In this document: positions 37,036 to 49,476 of the stretch, one piece after another | Layout: each line of letters begins with the position of its first letter | Numbering within the stretch: the stretch's first letter is position 1 | Assembly (NCBI GenBank): GCA_023614405.1 | Contig: CM042685.1 | Location: 232,851,661 to 232,915,660 of the forward strand | Direction: 5' to 3' | Source: Avena insularis | Lineage: Eukaryota; Streptophyta; Magnoliopsida; Poales; Poaceae | DNA length: 64,000 nt | The notes under the pieces: generated by a model | What the model saw: only the letters and a program-made list of their open reading frames with translations | What the model was told of the DNA's origin: nothing | The model's database searches: none | Program-made: the position numbers and the translations under genes

Positions 37036-38100
37036 CTAGGGGTAGAATCGTCGCAAGTGCGCGATGTTCCATGGGTTGGAGTATGCGACTCCAGACTCCA
37101 CGTGCTTGAGGCGATAGGCGCCACCTGGGATGACTTCGGTGATGACGTAGGGTCCTTCCCATGGTGACTCGAATTTTGTCGGTCGCTCTTGCTTGAGTCG
37201 CAAGACAAGGTCTCCTTCGACGAAGGACCTGGGGCGAAGCCGGCGGCTGTGGTAGTTGCGGAGACTCTGCTGGTACACCGCTGATCGAGCTGCTGCTATG
37301 TCTCTTGCTTCGTCGAGTGTGTCGACGGCGTCTTCGAGTGCAACCATGGATTTGGCTTCGCTGTAAGCGACGACCCGGGGGGCCTGGTGGCGTACTTCGG
37401 CTGGTAGCATGGCCTCAGCTCCGTGCACCATGAAGAACGGTGTGTAGCCTGTGGAGCTGTTTGGCGTAGTTCGTAAGCTCCACAGGACGGATGGTAGCTC
37501 TTTCGTCCAGGCTCCTGCTTTCCGTTCGAGTGGACTCATGAGGCGCTTCTTGATGCCAGCGCCGATTAGGCCGTTGGCCTTTTCCACTTGCCCGTTCGTT
37601 TGGGGGTGTGCCACTGAGGCGTACGTGATGTTGATCCCAAGGCCTTCGCAGAAGTCCTGAAACTCTTTGGAGATAAAGTTCGATCCATTGTCGGTGATGA
37701 TGCTGTGCGGTACGCCGAACCTGTAGACAATGGACTCGAAGAACTTGACAGCAGTTTTTGCCTTTCTGGTTGGTAACCGGCATGGCCTCGATCCACTTGG
37801 TGAATTTGTCGACTACGACCAGGAGGTAAACGTGTCCCCCTTTCGAGGATTTTGGCAGTTTGCCAATCATGTCGAGGCCCCATTGAGCAAAGGGCCAGGC
37901 TATAGGTATGGGTCTAAGCTCCGACCCGGGTGCGTGCGGTTTGTCGGCGAACCGTTGGCACCCGTTGCATCTTCGGACGATGTCCTTCGTGTCGCTCATG
38001 GCCGTTGGCCAGTAGAATCCGGCTCGTAGAGCTTTGGCGACTAGGGAGCGGCTGCCTGCGTGATGGCCGCAGATGCCCTCGTGGATGTCTTGGAGGATGG
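37036..38100 (-). pseudogene. Gypsy C integrase
   Basis: Minus strand. HHCC zinc-binding region at about 38100-37940 (GHHAGSRSLVAKAL, FYWPTAMSDT, RRCNGCQRFAD). The core starts QWGLDMIGKLP with the first catalytic Asp; a frameshift near 37730 follows. In the next frame DNGS appears only as a remnant, then HPQTNGQVEKANG with the catalytic Glu. The C-terminal part ends KFESPWEGPYVITEVIPGGA and a stop at 37036. The reading frame before and after the shift is otherwise well kept, so decay is recent or light. Confidence 0.88.
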
Positions 38101-38478
38101 CTTTCCCGTCACCGATGGTGACGCACCTTTGTAGTACACCCGTAATACTGCGCTTGTACAGCTCGCCATTGATGGTGGTGAAGGCTTTTGACCGACGAGA
38201 TATGCGCCGGGCATCTGTCGGGCTGTCAGGCAGTTCTCCGTTTATCAAGAACTGGAGGTATGGTCGCGTCCAAGTTTCTTCGACTTCCATGACCTGCATT
38301 AGGTTTACCATGGCGACCTCTATGTCCAGTTTCTCGGGTCCTTCATGTCCTTCACGCAGCGTAGCCCCCGAGTGTTCTGCTTCTTCGGGTGATCCCTTGG
38401 GGAATTTCCGCTTGATGGGTGGCACGCAGATCTGTTCGAGGAACACACCTGGTGGCACCTTTGCGCAGGTGGAGCTGA

Positions 38479-38845
38479 TGTTGGCGAGTCTATCGGCCTC
38501 TTCGTTGCTTTCTCTTCCGACGTGTCGAAGCTCGCAGCCGTCGAATTCTCCTTCGAGTGCGTTGTAGAGAGCGCGGTACGCAATCATGTTTTCGGCGTGT
38601 GCGTCGCACTCGTTCATCGTCTGCTGGACGACGAGGTTGGAGTCACCGTAGATGACCAGGCGCGTTGCGCCGCAGATTTTTGCCATCCTCATGCCGTGTA
38701 TGAGGGCTTCGTATTCGGCCTCATTATTGGAAGCTCAGAATTTCATCCGGAGGACGTACTTCATCTTGTCACCTTGCGGGGAGGTCAGTATGACCCCTGC
38801 TCCAGCTTCACGCTTGGAGCCGTCGAAGTGCATCGTCCATGACTG
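38479..38845 (-). pseudogene. Second (archaeal-type) RNase H of Gypsy C
   Basis: Minus strand. Opens SQSWTMHFDGSKREAGAGV and continues after a frameshift near 38735 with MRMAKICGATRLVIYGDSN and ESNEEADRLAN. Catalytic acidic residues (FDGS, GDSN, EADRLA) are visible. Its place between the first RNase H and integrase is characteristic of Tat-lineage Gypsy elements. Confidence 0.82.
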
Positions 38846-40245
38846 CGACATGTCTAGGGTGTCTGGCAGCTGCAGCTCCATCCAATGTACCAGGAAGTCC
38901 GGAAGGACTTGAGATTTGATTGCGAGTCGCTTCTCGTAGACGATGTCCAAGGGTGACAGTTCGATGCCCCACAGGGCCACGCGTCCTGTGGCCTCTGGAT
39001 TATTCAGGATGCTGTTCAGGGGTGCCTCATTGACGACCATCACCTGGTGCTCCTGGAAGTAATGGCTCAGCCGCCGAGCCGTCATGAACACGCCGTAGGC
39101 GAGTTTCTGGTAGTGAGGGTACCTCTGCTTTGTTGGTGTCAGTACCTCGCTGAGGTAGTAGATTGGGCGCTGGACCCCGTGGGTCTTGCCTTCTTCGGGT
39201 CGTTCGACCACTAGTACGGTGCTGACCACCTGGTGTGTGGCTGCTATGTACAGCAGCAGAGGCTCGCGCTCCTTTGGCGTGACCAAGACGGGCGAGGTGG
39301 AGAGAAGCCGCTTGAGGCTTTGAATCGCGCTTGGCTTCCGCGCCCACGAATTTATCTGCTTTGCGTAGCAGCTGGTAGAATGGTAGGGCCTTCTCGCCCA
39401 TGCGGCTGATGAATCTGCTTAGCGCCGCTATTCGTCCTGCGAGCTGCTGGACGCCTTTGAGGTTTTTCGGCTTCTCCATCGCCATGATGGCTCTGATTTT
39501 CTTCGGGTTCGCCTCGATCCCTCGCTGAGAGATGAAGTATCCAAGCAGCTGACTCGATGGGATGCCGAAGGCGCACTTTTCGGGGTTGAGCTTGATCCTG
39601 TAGCGATCAAGATTGTCGAACGTCTCGCGGAGATCGTCGATAAGTGTCCTTGCCTCCTTGGTTTTTATCACTATGTCGTCAACATAGACTTGGACGTTGC
39701 AACCGATCTGGTCCTTGAGGCAGGCCTGCATGCATCGCTGGTACGTAGCACCTGCGTTCTTTAGCCCGAAAGGCATTATGTTGTAGCAGAATACTCCAAA
39801 CGATGTGATAAACGCCGTTTTCTCCTGATCTTCGACCTTGAGTCGAATCTGGTTATAGCCTGAGTAGGCGTCGAGGAAGGAGAGTTTCTCACAACCTGCA
39901 GTCGAATCAATGATCTGATCGATCCGAGGAAGAGGGAAGTGGTCCTTTGGCAATGCTTGTTTAGTGACGTGAAATCCACGCACATCCGCAGGATGTACGT
40001 GTCCTTCTTTGGGACCATCACTTTATTTGCAAGTCACTCACTTTCCTTGATTTCCCTGATGAAGTCTGCAGCGAGTAGTCTATTGATTTCCTTGCCGATA
40101 GCTTCGGCTCGTGGCTCAGACAGTCTCCGGATGGACTACTTGACGGGCTTGGTGTCTGGGAAGACATTGAGTGCGTGCTCGGCGAATTCCCTGGGAACTC
40201 CTGGCATGTCCGCAGGACACCAGGCGAAGATTTCCCAGCGCTCAC
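38846..40245 (-). pseudogene. Gypsy C reverse transcriptase and first RNase H
   Basis: Minus strand. The N-terminal part (about 40245-40021) has two in-frame stops. VPKKDTYILRMCVDFTSLNK then a one-base shift leads to the long frame from 39983: KDHFPLPRIDQIID, KLSFLDAYSGYNQIRL (first catalytic Asp), IMPFGLKNAGATYQR, and an intact YVDDIVIK at about 39680. Another shift near 39330 precedes the RNase H frame from 39286 (REPLLLYIAATHQVVSTVLV, TPTKQRYPHYQKLAYGV). Catalytic residues are preserved but the frame is not. Confidence 0.9.
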
Positions 40246-40270
40246 GGAGGAATTCGACGAGTGCGCCTTC

Positions 40271-40927
40271 CTATGCGGGGTTGAGGTCGTTGGCGATCAG
40301 GGCCGTCTTGGAGGCATCCGTCGGATGGACCTGCATCTTTTTGGTGTTGACGGTGGAGTCGAAGGACATGTCAGGTGCGTTTTGCCTTGTGATTGGGGGT
40401 GCCCCGTTGTCCGTCACCTCACGGAGCCTTACGAGCTCGTCTTGCATGCCGAAAGACTGGGAGATTTTGTTGAAATCCCTGTCGCATTGGTCTGATCGGG
40501 TGAAGCTCCCGTGGACTGTGATGACGCCCCTTGGCCCTGGCATTTTGAGTAGTAGGTATGCGTAGTGTGGGACAGCCAGGAACCTTGCGAATGCTACACT
40601 CCCAAGGATGGCGTGGTATTGTGACGGCCAGTCCACCACTTCAAATTTGAGTCGCTCCTGCCGGAAATTGTCCGGCTTCCTGAAGATGACGTCGAGCCCT
40701 ATTTTGCCCAGGGGGAATATGCCCTTCCCTGGAACGATGCCGTGGAACGTTGTGTCTGACTGTTCCAGGCTGCATTGCGGGATCCGCATTGCTGCTAGAG
40801 TGCTTGCGAACATTAGGTTGATGCCGCTGCCGCCGTCCATGAAGACGCGACTCATCTCGAAACCTCCGATCTGCGCCCAGACAGGCAGCATGACCTGGGC
40901 GGGGGATCTGGTAAGGGTGATCCGCAC
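40271..40927 (-). pseudogene. Gypsy C aspartic protease region
   Basis: Minus-strand frame with MSRVFMDGGSGINLMFASTL, the DGGSGIN active-site variant of Tat/Athila-type proteases, followed by LKFEVVDWPSQYHAILG and VPHYAYLLLKMPGPRGVIT, typical of the protease-to-RT linker. Open for 218 codons, but separated by frameshifts from gag on one side and from the reverse transcriptase on the other. Confidence 0.85.
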
Positions 40928-40999
40928 GAGTGAATGTGATGCAGGACTCCGATCCGCTGAGGTACTCAGGGATGGCAGGTGGGGTTGCCACGGCCAGGT

Positions 41000-43337
41000 T
41001 GATTTGTCGGGTGATTTTCTTCTGCACCCTATTCGTGGGGCGTCCCTTCTGGATCATCATTAGTGCTCCTTTCGGTGGGGGGTACCCGTTCCCAGCGTTG
41101 TTCTGTGCGGGTGCGACTGGTTGGTTTGGGCCTCCGATAGGCGGCGGTGGAGGAGCTCCATGTGCTATTTCACCTTGCGCAGGTGCGTTTCCGAATGCAG
41201 GGATTGGGGCTTGTTGCCTCATCTGCACCATGCTTTCGCTGAGTTTCTGGAACTCGCGGCAGTCCTTGAGCATGTGGCTAGCTTTCTTTTTGCCGTCCTG
41301 CTTGTCGATGTAGAAGTGGATGGTGCATGGACCCGAAAGTTTGTCGTATGCTGAGGGTCCGTTGCCACGACAGTGCTGGGCGTCCGCCGTCGCGGAAGTT
41401 TCCTCCGCGGTATCCTCCGCTGTTGCGGCTGTTGTCGTTGCGACGGTCGGCGTAGCCGGCCGCGACCATGTCGGGTCCGTTGCGATCGTCATAGACGCGC
41501 GATCTCCTCTTGCTGCGGTGTTCCTGTCTTCGGCCGTAGTCGTCCTCTTCGTCCGATTGTGCTCGGTGAATGCAATCTTCGCCGTCGGCCCACCTGTTGG
41601 CGATGTCCATGAGGTGGTCGAGTGTTTTGGGCTTGACGCGCCCAAGTTCCTCCTTGAAGTCTGGGCGTTTGACGCCGTCCCTGAAGGCGTCGATGGCCCT
41701 CTCTTCGGAGATGTGTGCTGCGGAGTTCTTGGTGTTAGACCAGCGTAGTATGTACGAGCGAATAGATTCGCCCGTTTTCTGAGTGCAGGCTCGCAACTCT
41801 TCGATTGAGGCGGGCCTCTTGCTGGTGCCCTTGAAATTTCGGATGAAGCTGTAAGCTAGCTCCTCCCAGCTTCGGATGGACCCTGATGATAGGCTGAGCT
41901 GGACCGTGCCATGCCCGCTGTCACCGCAGTGAAGGCATTGCATGGCGGTTTCTTTGTTACCGCTGCAGCTTGACGGATGATGATGGTCACCGAGCGTGCT
42001 TTTGGATCTTGCGTGCCGTTGAACTTCGGAGTATCCGAAGGAAGCTTGAAATTGCGTGGCATCTGTGTTCGCCGAACAGATCTGCTGAAGCATCGGGCTC
42101 CATAGAGTTCTCCTTCGTCTTTGTCCATCTCGGATTCAGACGAGCATGCACGTTTGGCTCGCGTTTTGTCAATTTTGCGCTGTGTAAGCGCGTCTCTGGC
42201 GTTGTAGTCGCGTTTATGGCGACGCGAGCTCTTCTTCCTTCGAGGAAGGTCGTGTTCCTCTTCCTCTTCGGATGAAGGGGTGGGGCTCCGGTCGCGCCTG
42301 GCCGGAGTTTTCTTCTTCGGCTCCGTAGGAGCGTCTTGGTGGAGCGCAGCTCCGACAAGTCCGAGTCTGGTGAGTGCGGACTTATGCATTGCTCTTTTCG
42401 GGTCCCCCTCCGGAGGTGGGTGGGCCGCGAGATACGCAGTGGCTGCCATGATCGCGGCTTGCGGTGTCTTCGGGATGACTTTGCCGTCGGCATCCATCTC
42501 CATGAACGATGTGTGGAGAGTTCGGGTCACATCACGGCGCTCCTTGGGATCCATGTTCTCCACCCGAGAGCGGTGCTTGTTTCCTTGGTTTCCGTTAGAG
42601 CCGGGGCCATGGCGGAGAGCGCAGCTCGTCGCGCGCTGGACTCAGAGGCTGCTTGCTTGCGTTTGTCAAGTGTTTCCTGCATCTTGACTTGCTTCTTGTG
42701 CTCCTCGATGAGGAGGAAGTGGTATGCCATCAGTAGTTCACGTGAGGCATCTGCAGGCAGGACTATGTCGCCTGCTACGGCGCGGCGTCCCTGGATCCAT
42801 CCTTCTTTGCTAAGTTGGATGACGTGGCCGTTGTTTTCCCGTCGGTGGGGGACCGCTTCTTCTGTTCGCTGTTTCCGCCGCTTCGGTCCTGCGGTTGGGG
42901 TTCGTGTTGGGCGGCGGTTAGGCGCTTGCTGTTCTGGATGATCGCGCGCATTGGTAGCGCTTGTAGATCGCTGCTGCCGCAGCTTTCAGACACGGAACCG
43001 TAGGTCCACGCATCCGATGGCGGATCGCCTGATCGAGTTGCAGCTGCTGCCATAGGAATCATCTGCTGATGATGTTGTGCGTAACGGGGTGTGGGGCCCA
43101 TAAAGCGGCCTGATTGATGGTAGGGGCACCGCTCGAGGCGGAGGTGCGGTTGCCCCACACGGAAGCGAAGCTCGAACAAGATTTTGAGTCCGTCGCCTAC
43201 GGGCTCGAAGTCCTTCATGGTGGCCGGTGAGTGGGCGGTGAAGTCGAAAGCACCGAAGAGGAGGTGACTCTCCGTCGCCGCAGAGTTGTAGATCGATCGG
43301 GTCGGGACCGTCACGACCGCACAATCAGCAGCCCCAG
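41000..43337 (-). pseudogene. Gypsy C gag, several frameshifts
   Basis: Minus strand. N-terminal part in the frame 43340-42775, a second frame with MAYHFLLIEEHKKQVKMQE (42730-42527), a third with MENMDPKERRDVTRTL and a basic, Ser/Glu-rich stretch (42563-41900), then a fourth containing the retrotransposon gag core (SWEELAYSFIRNFKGT, GESIRSYILRW, 41900-41500). The C-terminal part switches frame again to CTIHFYIDKQDGKKKASHM and LKDCREFQKL near 41290, resembling a CCHC-like motif. At least three shifts separate these. Confidence 0.78.
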
Positions 43338-43357
43338 TTCCCACGGACGGCGCCAAT
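43338..43357 (-). other. Primer-binding site of Gypsy C
   Basis: Minus strand reads ATTGGCGCCGTCCGTGGGAA immediately after the 5' LTR, the usual site type for Tat/Athila-like Gypsy elements. Confidence 0.8.
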
Positions 43358-43846
43358 TGACGAGGTTTAATCTCATCAATGCCCATTGTTATGGACTTGG
43401 GTTTTGGAGAATATGGGGATGCTGGAGATCGTGGAGTAACGTTGAGACAAGCAACCAGGGACACGATTTACCAGTTCGGGCCCGAGGGAAAACCCTACTC
43501 CTGCTTATGCGCTCTTGATTCTGTGAACCGAAGTTCTGGGTGCGCAGATTCGATCTGGCGTGGAGGTGCGTATGCGAAAGTATGAGTCAAGAGATCTAGG
43601 TCGTGCCCTCCTGGCCTTTATATAGACTTAGGCAGGTCCCGGGCATAGTCCTAGTCGGTTACAAGTTCTAGGGTTTTACCCCTTTGAATTTCCTATCTAC
43701 TCTAGTCTTGCTCTCCAAGGATCCGAAGGCGTCATGGGACTGGGCCACCCGAAAGTCTTCATGGGCCAACGCACTTTTGCCGTGGGCCTTCCTTGGGCTG
43801 GACTAGGTATGCTGTGATCACGTACCCGTAGGGTATAACCATGTCA
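43358..43846 (-). repeat. 5' LTR of Gypsy C
   Basis: 489 bp, TG..CA. On the minus strand a TATATAAA box lies at about 43617-43624, followed by GGCCAGGAGGGCACGACC; this is the likely promoter for the gag-pol RNA. Confidence 0.93.
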
Positions 43847-43851
43847 GTGGT

Positions 43852-46384
43852 TGCTACATTAATCTGTCTAGACTAAATATCGCTATGAAAGATCAGATCT
43901 TGTCATAGTCAACCTTTGAACATTGTTGTGAACTCTTTCCCAACATGTCGACTATTTCATAGATGTGAAACATCCATGTCTATTTCTTTATAGATCCAAA
44001 TACGACTGTAAGGTCTTGTACCTTTCCAGAGGGTCTTTCAAGTTCAAGCTTGATCTCTCGTATATAGAACTATCACGGATTTTATGGCTTCAAGCCATTT
44101 GACGGAGTCAGGGCCCATCATCGCTTCTTTGCATGTAGTCGGATCATTATTGTCAAATAATGATTTAACTCTCAAATCTTGGTATTTGATTGTTTACCCG
44201 ACCTACTTGTTTCAATAGGAACTTAGATCTCCGTGACCACAACCTTTGAGGCACGTGAGCCATGAGCATTGTTGTTGCCTCCGGAACACTTTTCGGTGCT
44301 GCGCAACTTTGCACATATAGCTAAGGTTCTTTTAACCTTATCAAAGTTCTATTGTCATCCCACTTAACTTTTCACGAAAAATTCCTTCTCTAAGAAACTT
44401 GATGTTTTAAGCGACAAACATTTTTGTCTCCGATGTTACGGAGGAACAGTTATTCGAAATAACATACAAAGACAGGTTCATCCGACTTTGGTTGCAAGCA
44501 TCTTTCTTATGCATAGTATACCAATGTTTAAGAAAGGACAACTTGGGTTTTATCCCAAACCATAACTTTATATGGTGTCATTTCAACGGATTATGATGGA
44601 GCTCTTTTCAGTGGAAAAACGGTAGTCTCTAAAGCTTTTAATCTTTAAAAATATAATGGCAGTTTTATGAATTACACCTTTGATCTTACCACGTCAAACA
44701 AGTTTTAATTACAAATCTCGAATGCTCCATACTCTTATGGTGTTTTGAAAAATGCAAATCCATGGAACGATTCCTTAAATCTTAGGTATTATGCTAAACT
44801 TGTAACTCAAATATCTTCCTTTATGATCTTATCATAAACTATTTATATTTTTGTTACAATGATTTTGCACTTCATCTTGAAAGTCTTTGAACTTTTCAAA
44901 TGTTTCATACTTCATCCTTATTAAGTAAATATTCATATATTCACTCAAATTTTTGGAGGAAGCATATGAAGTTGAAATCCATCGCTCTTGACTACACATA
45001 ATGGACTACATACAACAATATGTACAAGTTCCAATAAGCTAGTCATTCGTTCCCTTTTGGCCTATGAATGAAGTTTTAATTATCTTTAGGAAAGTTTCAC
45101 AAGCGTCATTTGATCAAAATCAAAAGGACTCCAAAATTCCATCCATATGGAGTTTCTTCATGTTTTCTTTCCAATATAATTTAAACGGCGATGTCACTTC
45201 CTAAATGATCTTACAATTTGTCTTTCGACATTTTTAGCACTAGTTTTATGGATGTGATTTCTCCAACGAGATTTGTGAATTATCCATCTTTTATGGATTA
45301 CGGCAATTATATGAACAACCCTTTTGTTCTCATAATGCCTGATAAAACAAATCTTGAAGGCAAGCTCTGATGTTTAACAAGCAGCACAATAAACCTTTAT
45401 TTGTTCTTGATGAACATCATCACATATTCTTTTGCTAGTAACTTAGGCCATTGTAGTTCATGAATTTTGTTGTTTCGTATGACGATTCACACCAACAAAT
45501 TTAGTATCAAATACTTAAGAACCACATTGTTTAATAAGCAAAGAATATATCCATAACATGTATATCATCTATATACTTAAGCTGAATAATTCTAGTCTTT
45601 TCTTTTCTGCCATATACTTATGAGATTCTCTTTCAGTATTTCCTTTTCTGTTTGAAAGAATCTGTCAACATCAATAGTGGAGCCATATACATGACACATA
45701 TTCCAAAGCATGTATAGTAAAATACCAATGTCTTTGGACTTGCACTTTGAAGTAGATCACCATCATCAAATGTTTGGTGTTCTTTCAAATTCCTTTCTTT
45801 AGTAATTTCTTGGTGTAGTAAACATTTTACCTACATCAAATATTCACCCTTATCATGGATTTATCCATGATCAAGCTACTTTTAGCTTGTAACGGTGAAT
45901 CGCGAGTATAATGTTGCTCTCCAAAACCTTTTGGAGGATTAGGACAACTAGTGTCTCCAACCTTTTGCAAATTCTCATTAAATATGAGAACATGACTTTT
46001 GCCATATTATACTCTATCATGTTGCAACCAAAACTTCGTTTCAGATATCACAATATCTTCCACACATCATGGTTTCTGAAACAACTCTTTCAGATCCTAG
46101 ATAACCTTGATATTAAGACAATCCTTTGAATATCAAGAATCATGGAGACAAACATGATACTCATACACTAACACTTGGAATTATCACTCTTGATTTAATA
46201 CCAATTATTAAACTTCATGGAGTAACCGGAACTTACTGAAAGTTTGCAATGGGACTTTTAAACTTTAGATTAACACTTCAAAACAATACGATACCAGTTC
46301 GTAAAGTAACTAACCAGAATTCTATAGTTCTATCATCTCAATTATAACTAAGCGCAAGGTGGTAAACGGATGCCAATGACTACA
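43852..46384 (-). pseudogene. Decayed Copia pol of Copia D, 5' part
   Basis: Continues from 31093 after removal of Gypsy C and parallels 13010-15545 of Copia B almost base for base, including the same missing segments relative to the intact-type pol in F. No ORF over about 70 codons. Contains integrase and pre-reverse-transcriptase remnants. Confidence 0.75.
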
Positions 46385-47549
46385 ACAACTATGCAAATTC
46401 ACTTTGATTTAATTTTCAACTTTTAATCATATTGCCGTTGAACTCCCACTCAAAACAATATCCCTCACATTGTTTTAGTGATCACACGAACCAAATCCAC
46501 CACATCAAAACCGATCATCACGAGAGTTGATGTAGCTTCAATAGTGAACAATCAACATGTTCATCATATCTACTATATGACTCATGCTTTACCTTTCGTG
46601 ATCCGTGTTCCGAGACCATGTCTGTACATGCTAGGCTCGTCAAGATCAAACCTTAGCTTCCGCATGAGCAAAACTGGCTTGCTCATGTTGTATACACTTG
46701 CAGAATCTAACACACCCGATCATCACGTGGTGCTTCGAAACAACAAGCTTTAGCAACGGTGCTAACTAAGGATGAACACTTTAAAACTTGAAATTTGTGT
46801 GCTTGAGGGATCATATTATAATGCTACCATCGTTAACTAAGAAATACAAGATGCATAAAGGATTAACATCACATGCAATTCATAATATGTGATATGATAT
46901 GGCCTTTCTTCTTTGTGCTTCCGATCTCCATCTTCAAGCACGAACATGATCTCCATCATCACCGGCATTGCATCAAGGTCAATGACGCTGCTTCATGGTT
47001 GTCGTCCACCGGCTTCAACTATTACAACTACTTTGAATAGACACGCGGGTCTTAACAGAATTTAAAGAAAACCATATGGCTCCTGCCGGTTGCCAATTTT
47101 ACAATAAGGAACATTGCATACATCAAATATAATCACAATCATGGCCATATCACATCACAGCACACCCCTGCAAAACAAAGTTAGACGCCTCTACTTTCTT
47201 TGCATGTTTTACGTGGTTTGGGGCTTTCAATAAGTGTCGTTCTAACTTACGAACAAGAACCGCAACATTGATACTAGTATTGTCAATCACCCGTTGTAAA
47301 TTGAATCTTAACTATGTTGGGAGAAACAGGCACCCGCAAAGCCACTTATGCAATACAAGTTGCATGTCAAGCGTGGAGCAAGTCTCATGAACGATGTCAT
47401 GTAAGGTTAGCCCGAGCCGCTTCATCCCACCATCCCACAAGATGCAAAGTACACAAGAAGCAATCGACAACAAAAGCATCAACGCCCACAATGACCATTG
47501 TGTTCTACTCATGCAACAGATCTACATATAGACACGGCTCTGATACCAC
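46385..47549 (-). other. 5' leader and primer site of Copia D
   Basis: Leader homologous to those of A, B and F, ending at the intact primer site in reverse, GGCTCTGATACCA (47536-47548), one base from the LTR. Confidence 0.85.
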
Positions 47550-49476
47550 TGTAGGGTTTCGTAGCATGGAAAAAAAATATTTCTACCGCATACAAACAAA
47601 CAAGCCAAGATCTATCTACTAGATTATAGCAACGAGTCGATGGAATAATTCACCCTCAAAGATTCCAAAGTGTTTAACGAGAGCAGATTCTCATGGGTGA
47701 TGTAGTCGTACTCTTGCCGATCTCAAGATCGCGTAGACGATCCTTCCGGGCTGATCGGTCACACGTTAAATTTTCGATGAAGACCTTCCTCTCCCTTGTT
47801 CCAGCAGGAAGCGGAGGTTGTAGCACTCTCTCGGCGATTTCGGCTGTGGCGTGGTACCGGAAGTAGAGGAGAGATTTCGCAGGGCTTCGCCTTAAGCCGG
47901 AGCGAGTATGGTGGACTATGAGAGAGATCCTCGGCGATCTAGGGTTTAGACGAACCAAGGAGGAGGGTCTAGGGCCGGCGGCTAGGGCTTGGAGAAGCCC
48001 AAGTCGGCGGCTAGGGCTTGGAGAAGCCCAAGTCGGCGGCTAGGAGAGAAAACCTAGGCGGCGGCTATGGTGGGCGGCGACTAGGGTTTAGGTTTAGAGG
48101 GGCGTGGTGTTGTGTCCTTGGAGGGGCAGCCCTGCCCCTCCTTATATAGGTGGAGGGGGCGCGCCAAGGGGAGGGGAGTCCCTCCCCAACTCGGTCTCCA
48201 AGTGGGCCGGCGGTGGAGGGAGGGAACTCCTCCCCAAGTAGGTTTCCTACTTCCCCTCCACCTCCCAAAATAGCCGTTTGACTTTTCAAATTGGCGTTTG
48301 ACTTTTCAAACTAGGATTTGATTAAACCCTTTATTTTGTTCAGCGATGACACTTAGTACATGATGCAATCATTCTAACTTGATATGACACATTCATGTAC
48401 CCTTCCCCTCCGGAGTGCCGGACATTCCAGAACCTTCTAGAACATTCTCGATAAAACACCGGAACCATTCTCCAACCCCGAAACAGGACTTTCCTTATAT
48501 GAATCTTATTCTCCGGACCATTCCGGATCTCCTCGTGATATCCCGGATCCCATCCGAGACTCTGAACAACATTCGGTCTCTCACTCATCATTCCATAACT
48601 ACTCAAACAACGTCGAATCCTTAAGTGTGTCTCCCTACGGTTCGTGAATTATGCGGACATGATCGAGACACTTCTCCGAACAATAACCAATAGAGGAATC
48701 TGGAAATTCATATGGCTCCCATATATTTCTACGATTACTTTGCGATCGAATGAACCACTAACATACGATACCAATTTCCCTTTGTCTCATGATAGTTTAC
48801 TCATCCGAGGTTATGATCGTCGGTATCTCTGCATACCTAGTTCAACCTCGTTACCGATAAGTACTCTTTTCTCGTTCCCGTGGTATGTGATCCCTTGTGA
48901 GACAGTCACATGCTTGCAAGCTAATTGGATGACATTCCACCGAGAGGGCCTAGAGTATATCTATCCGTCATATGGATGGACAAATACCACTCTTGATCCA
49001 TGTGCCTCAACACATACTTTCCGAACACTCAATGCCACCTTTATAGCCACCCAGTTACGGTGTGGTGTTTGATGTCATCAAAGCATCCTTCCGGTGATGA
49101 TGATTAACATGATCTCATGGTCGAAGGAATTAGGTTACTATGTATCAGAAAGCTTATAGAAAATGAACTATATTAAATGACTTGATCTTTATGCTACGCT
49201 TATCTATAGGAGTATGTCCATCACATCATTCTCCTAATGATATGACCCTGTTGTTGATAACATCTCTATGTTCATGATCAGGAAACCATGATCATATATT
49301 AACCAACAAGCTAGTTTAACAAGAGGCTTCACTAGGGTCTCTTTTATGTTTACAAATCACACAAGTATTAATGTTTCTGGTTAATACAATTATAGCATGG
49401 TATGTAAACATTTATCATAAGTATGAAGATATGATAATAACCACTTTATTATTGCCTCTTGGGCATATCTCCAACA
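47550..49476 (-). repeat. 5' LTR of Copia D
   Basis: 1,927 bp. TATA box in reverse at 48142-48148. Contains a 30-bp-scale tandem duplication (GGCTTGGAGAAGCCCAAGTC, 47988 and again about 48018) absent from the 3' LTR. Confidence 0.93.

Larger units (their letters stand above)
31094..43846 (-). mobile_element. Gypsy C, Tat-lineage LTR retrotransposon, complete
   Basis: A 12.75-kb element with LTRs 31094-31587 and 43358-43846 (TGACGAGGTTTAATC...ATGTCA) and a perfect 5-bp target duplication GTGGT (31089-31093, 43847-43851). On the minus strand the order is 5' LTR, primer site, gag, protease, reverse transcriptase, RNase H, a second RNase H, integrase, a long 3' region, polypurine tract and 3' LTR. 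The extra RNase H after the first and the DGGSGIN protease place it in the Tat (Retand-like) lineage. The 5.4-kb 3' region carries a multi-exon gene on the opposite strand. Frameshifts and stops in gag and pol show it is not autonomous now. Confidence 0.93.
27887..49476 (-). mobile_element. Copia D, complete, coding-defective, carrying Gypsy C
   Basis: Angela-type LTRs at 27887-29799 (3') and 47550-49476 (5') bounded by a perfect 5-bp target duplication CCTCC (27882-27886 and 49477-49481). Primer site in reverse GGCTCTGATACCA at 47536-47548 is intact; polypurine tract in reverse at 29800-29809. Without the Gypsy insertion the element is about 8.8 kb, close to Copia B. Its internal region is the same decayed pol as in B. 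It destroyed the Myb/NAM gene of E2. The two LTRs are alike over most of their length, apart from a short tandem duplication (about 47980-48045) and a small replaced stretch near 47745. Confidence 0.95.

Noticed and set aside
40641..41645. 334-codon minus-strand ORF as a single gag protein
   Set aside because: Only the central part matches gag; both ends are out-of-frame readings of neighbouring gag and protease sequence.
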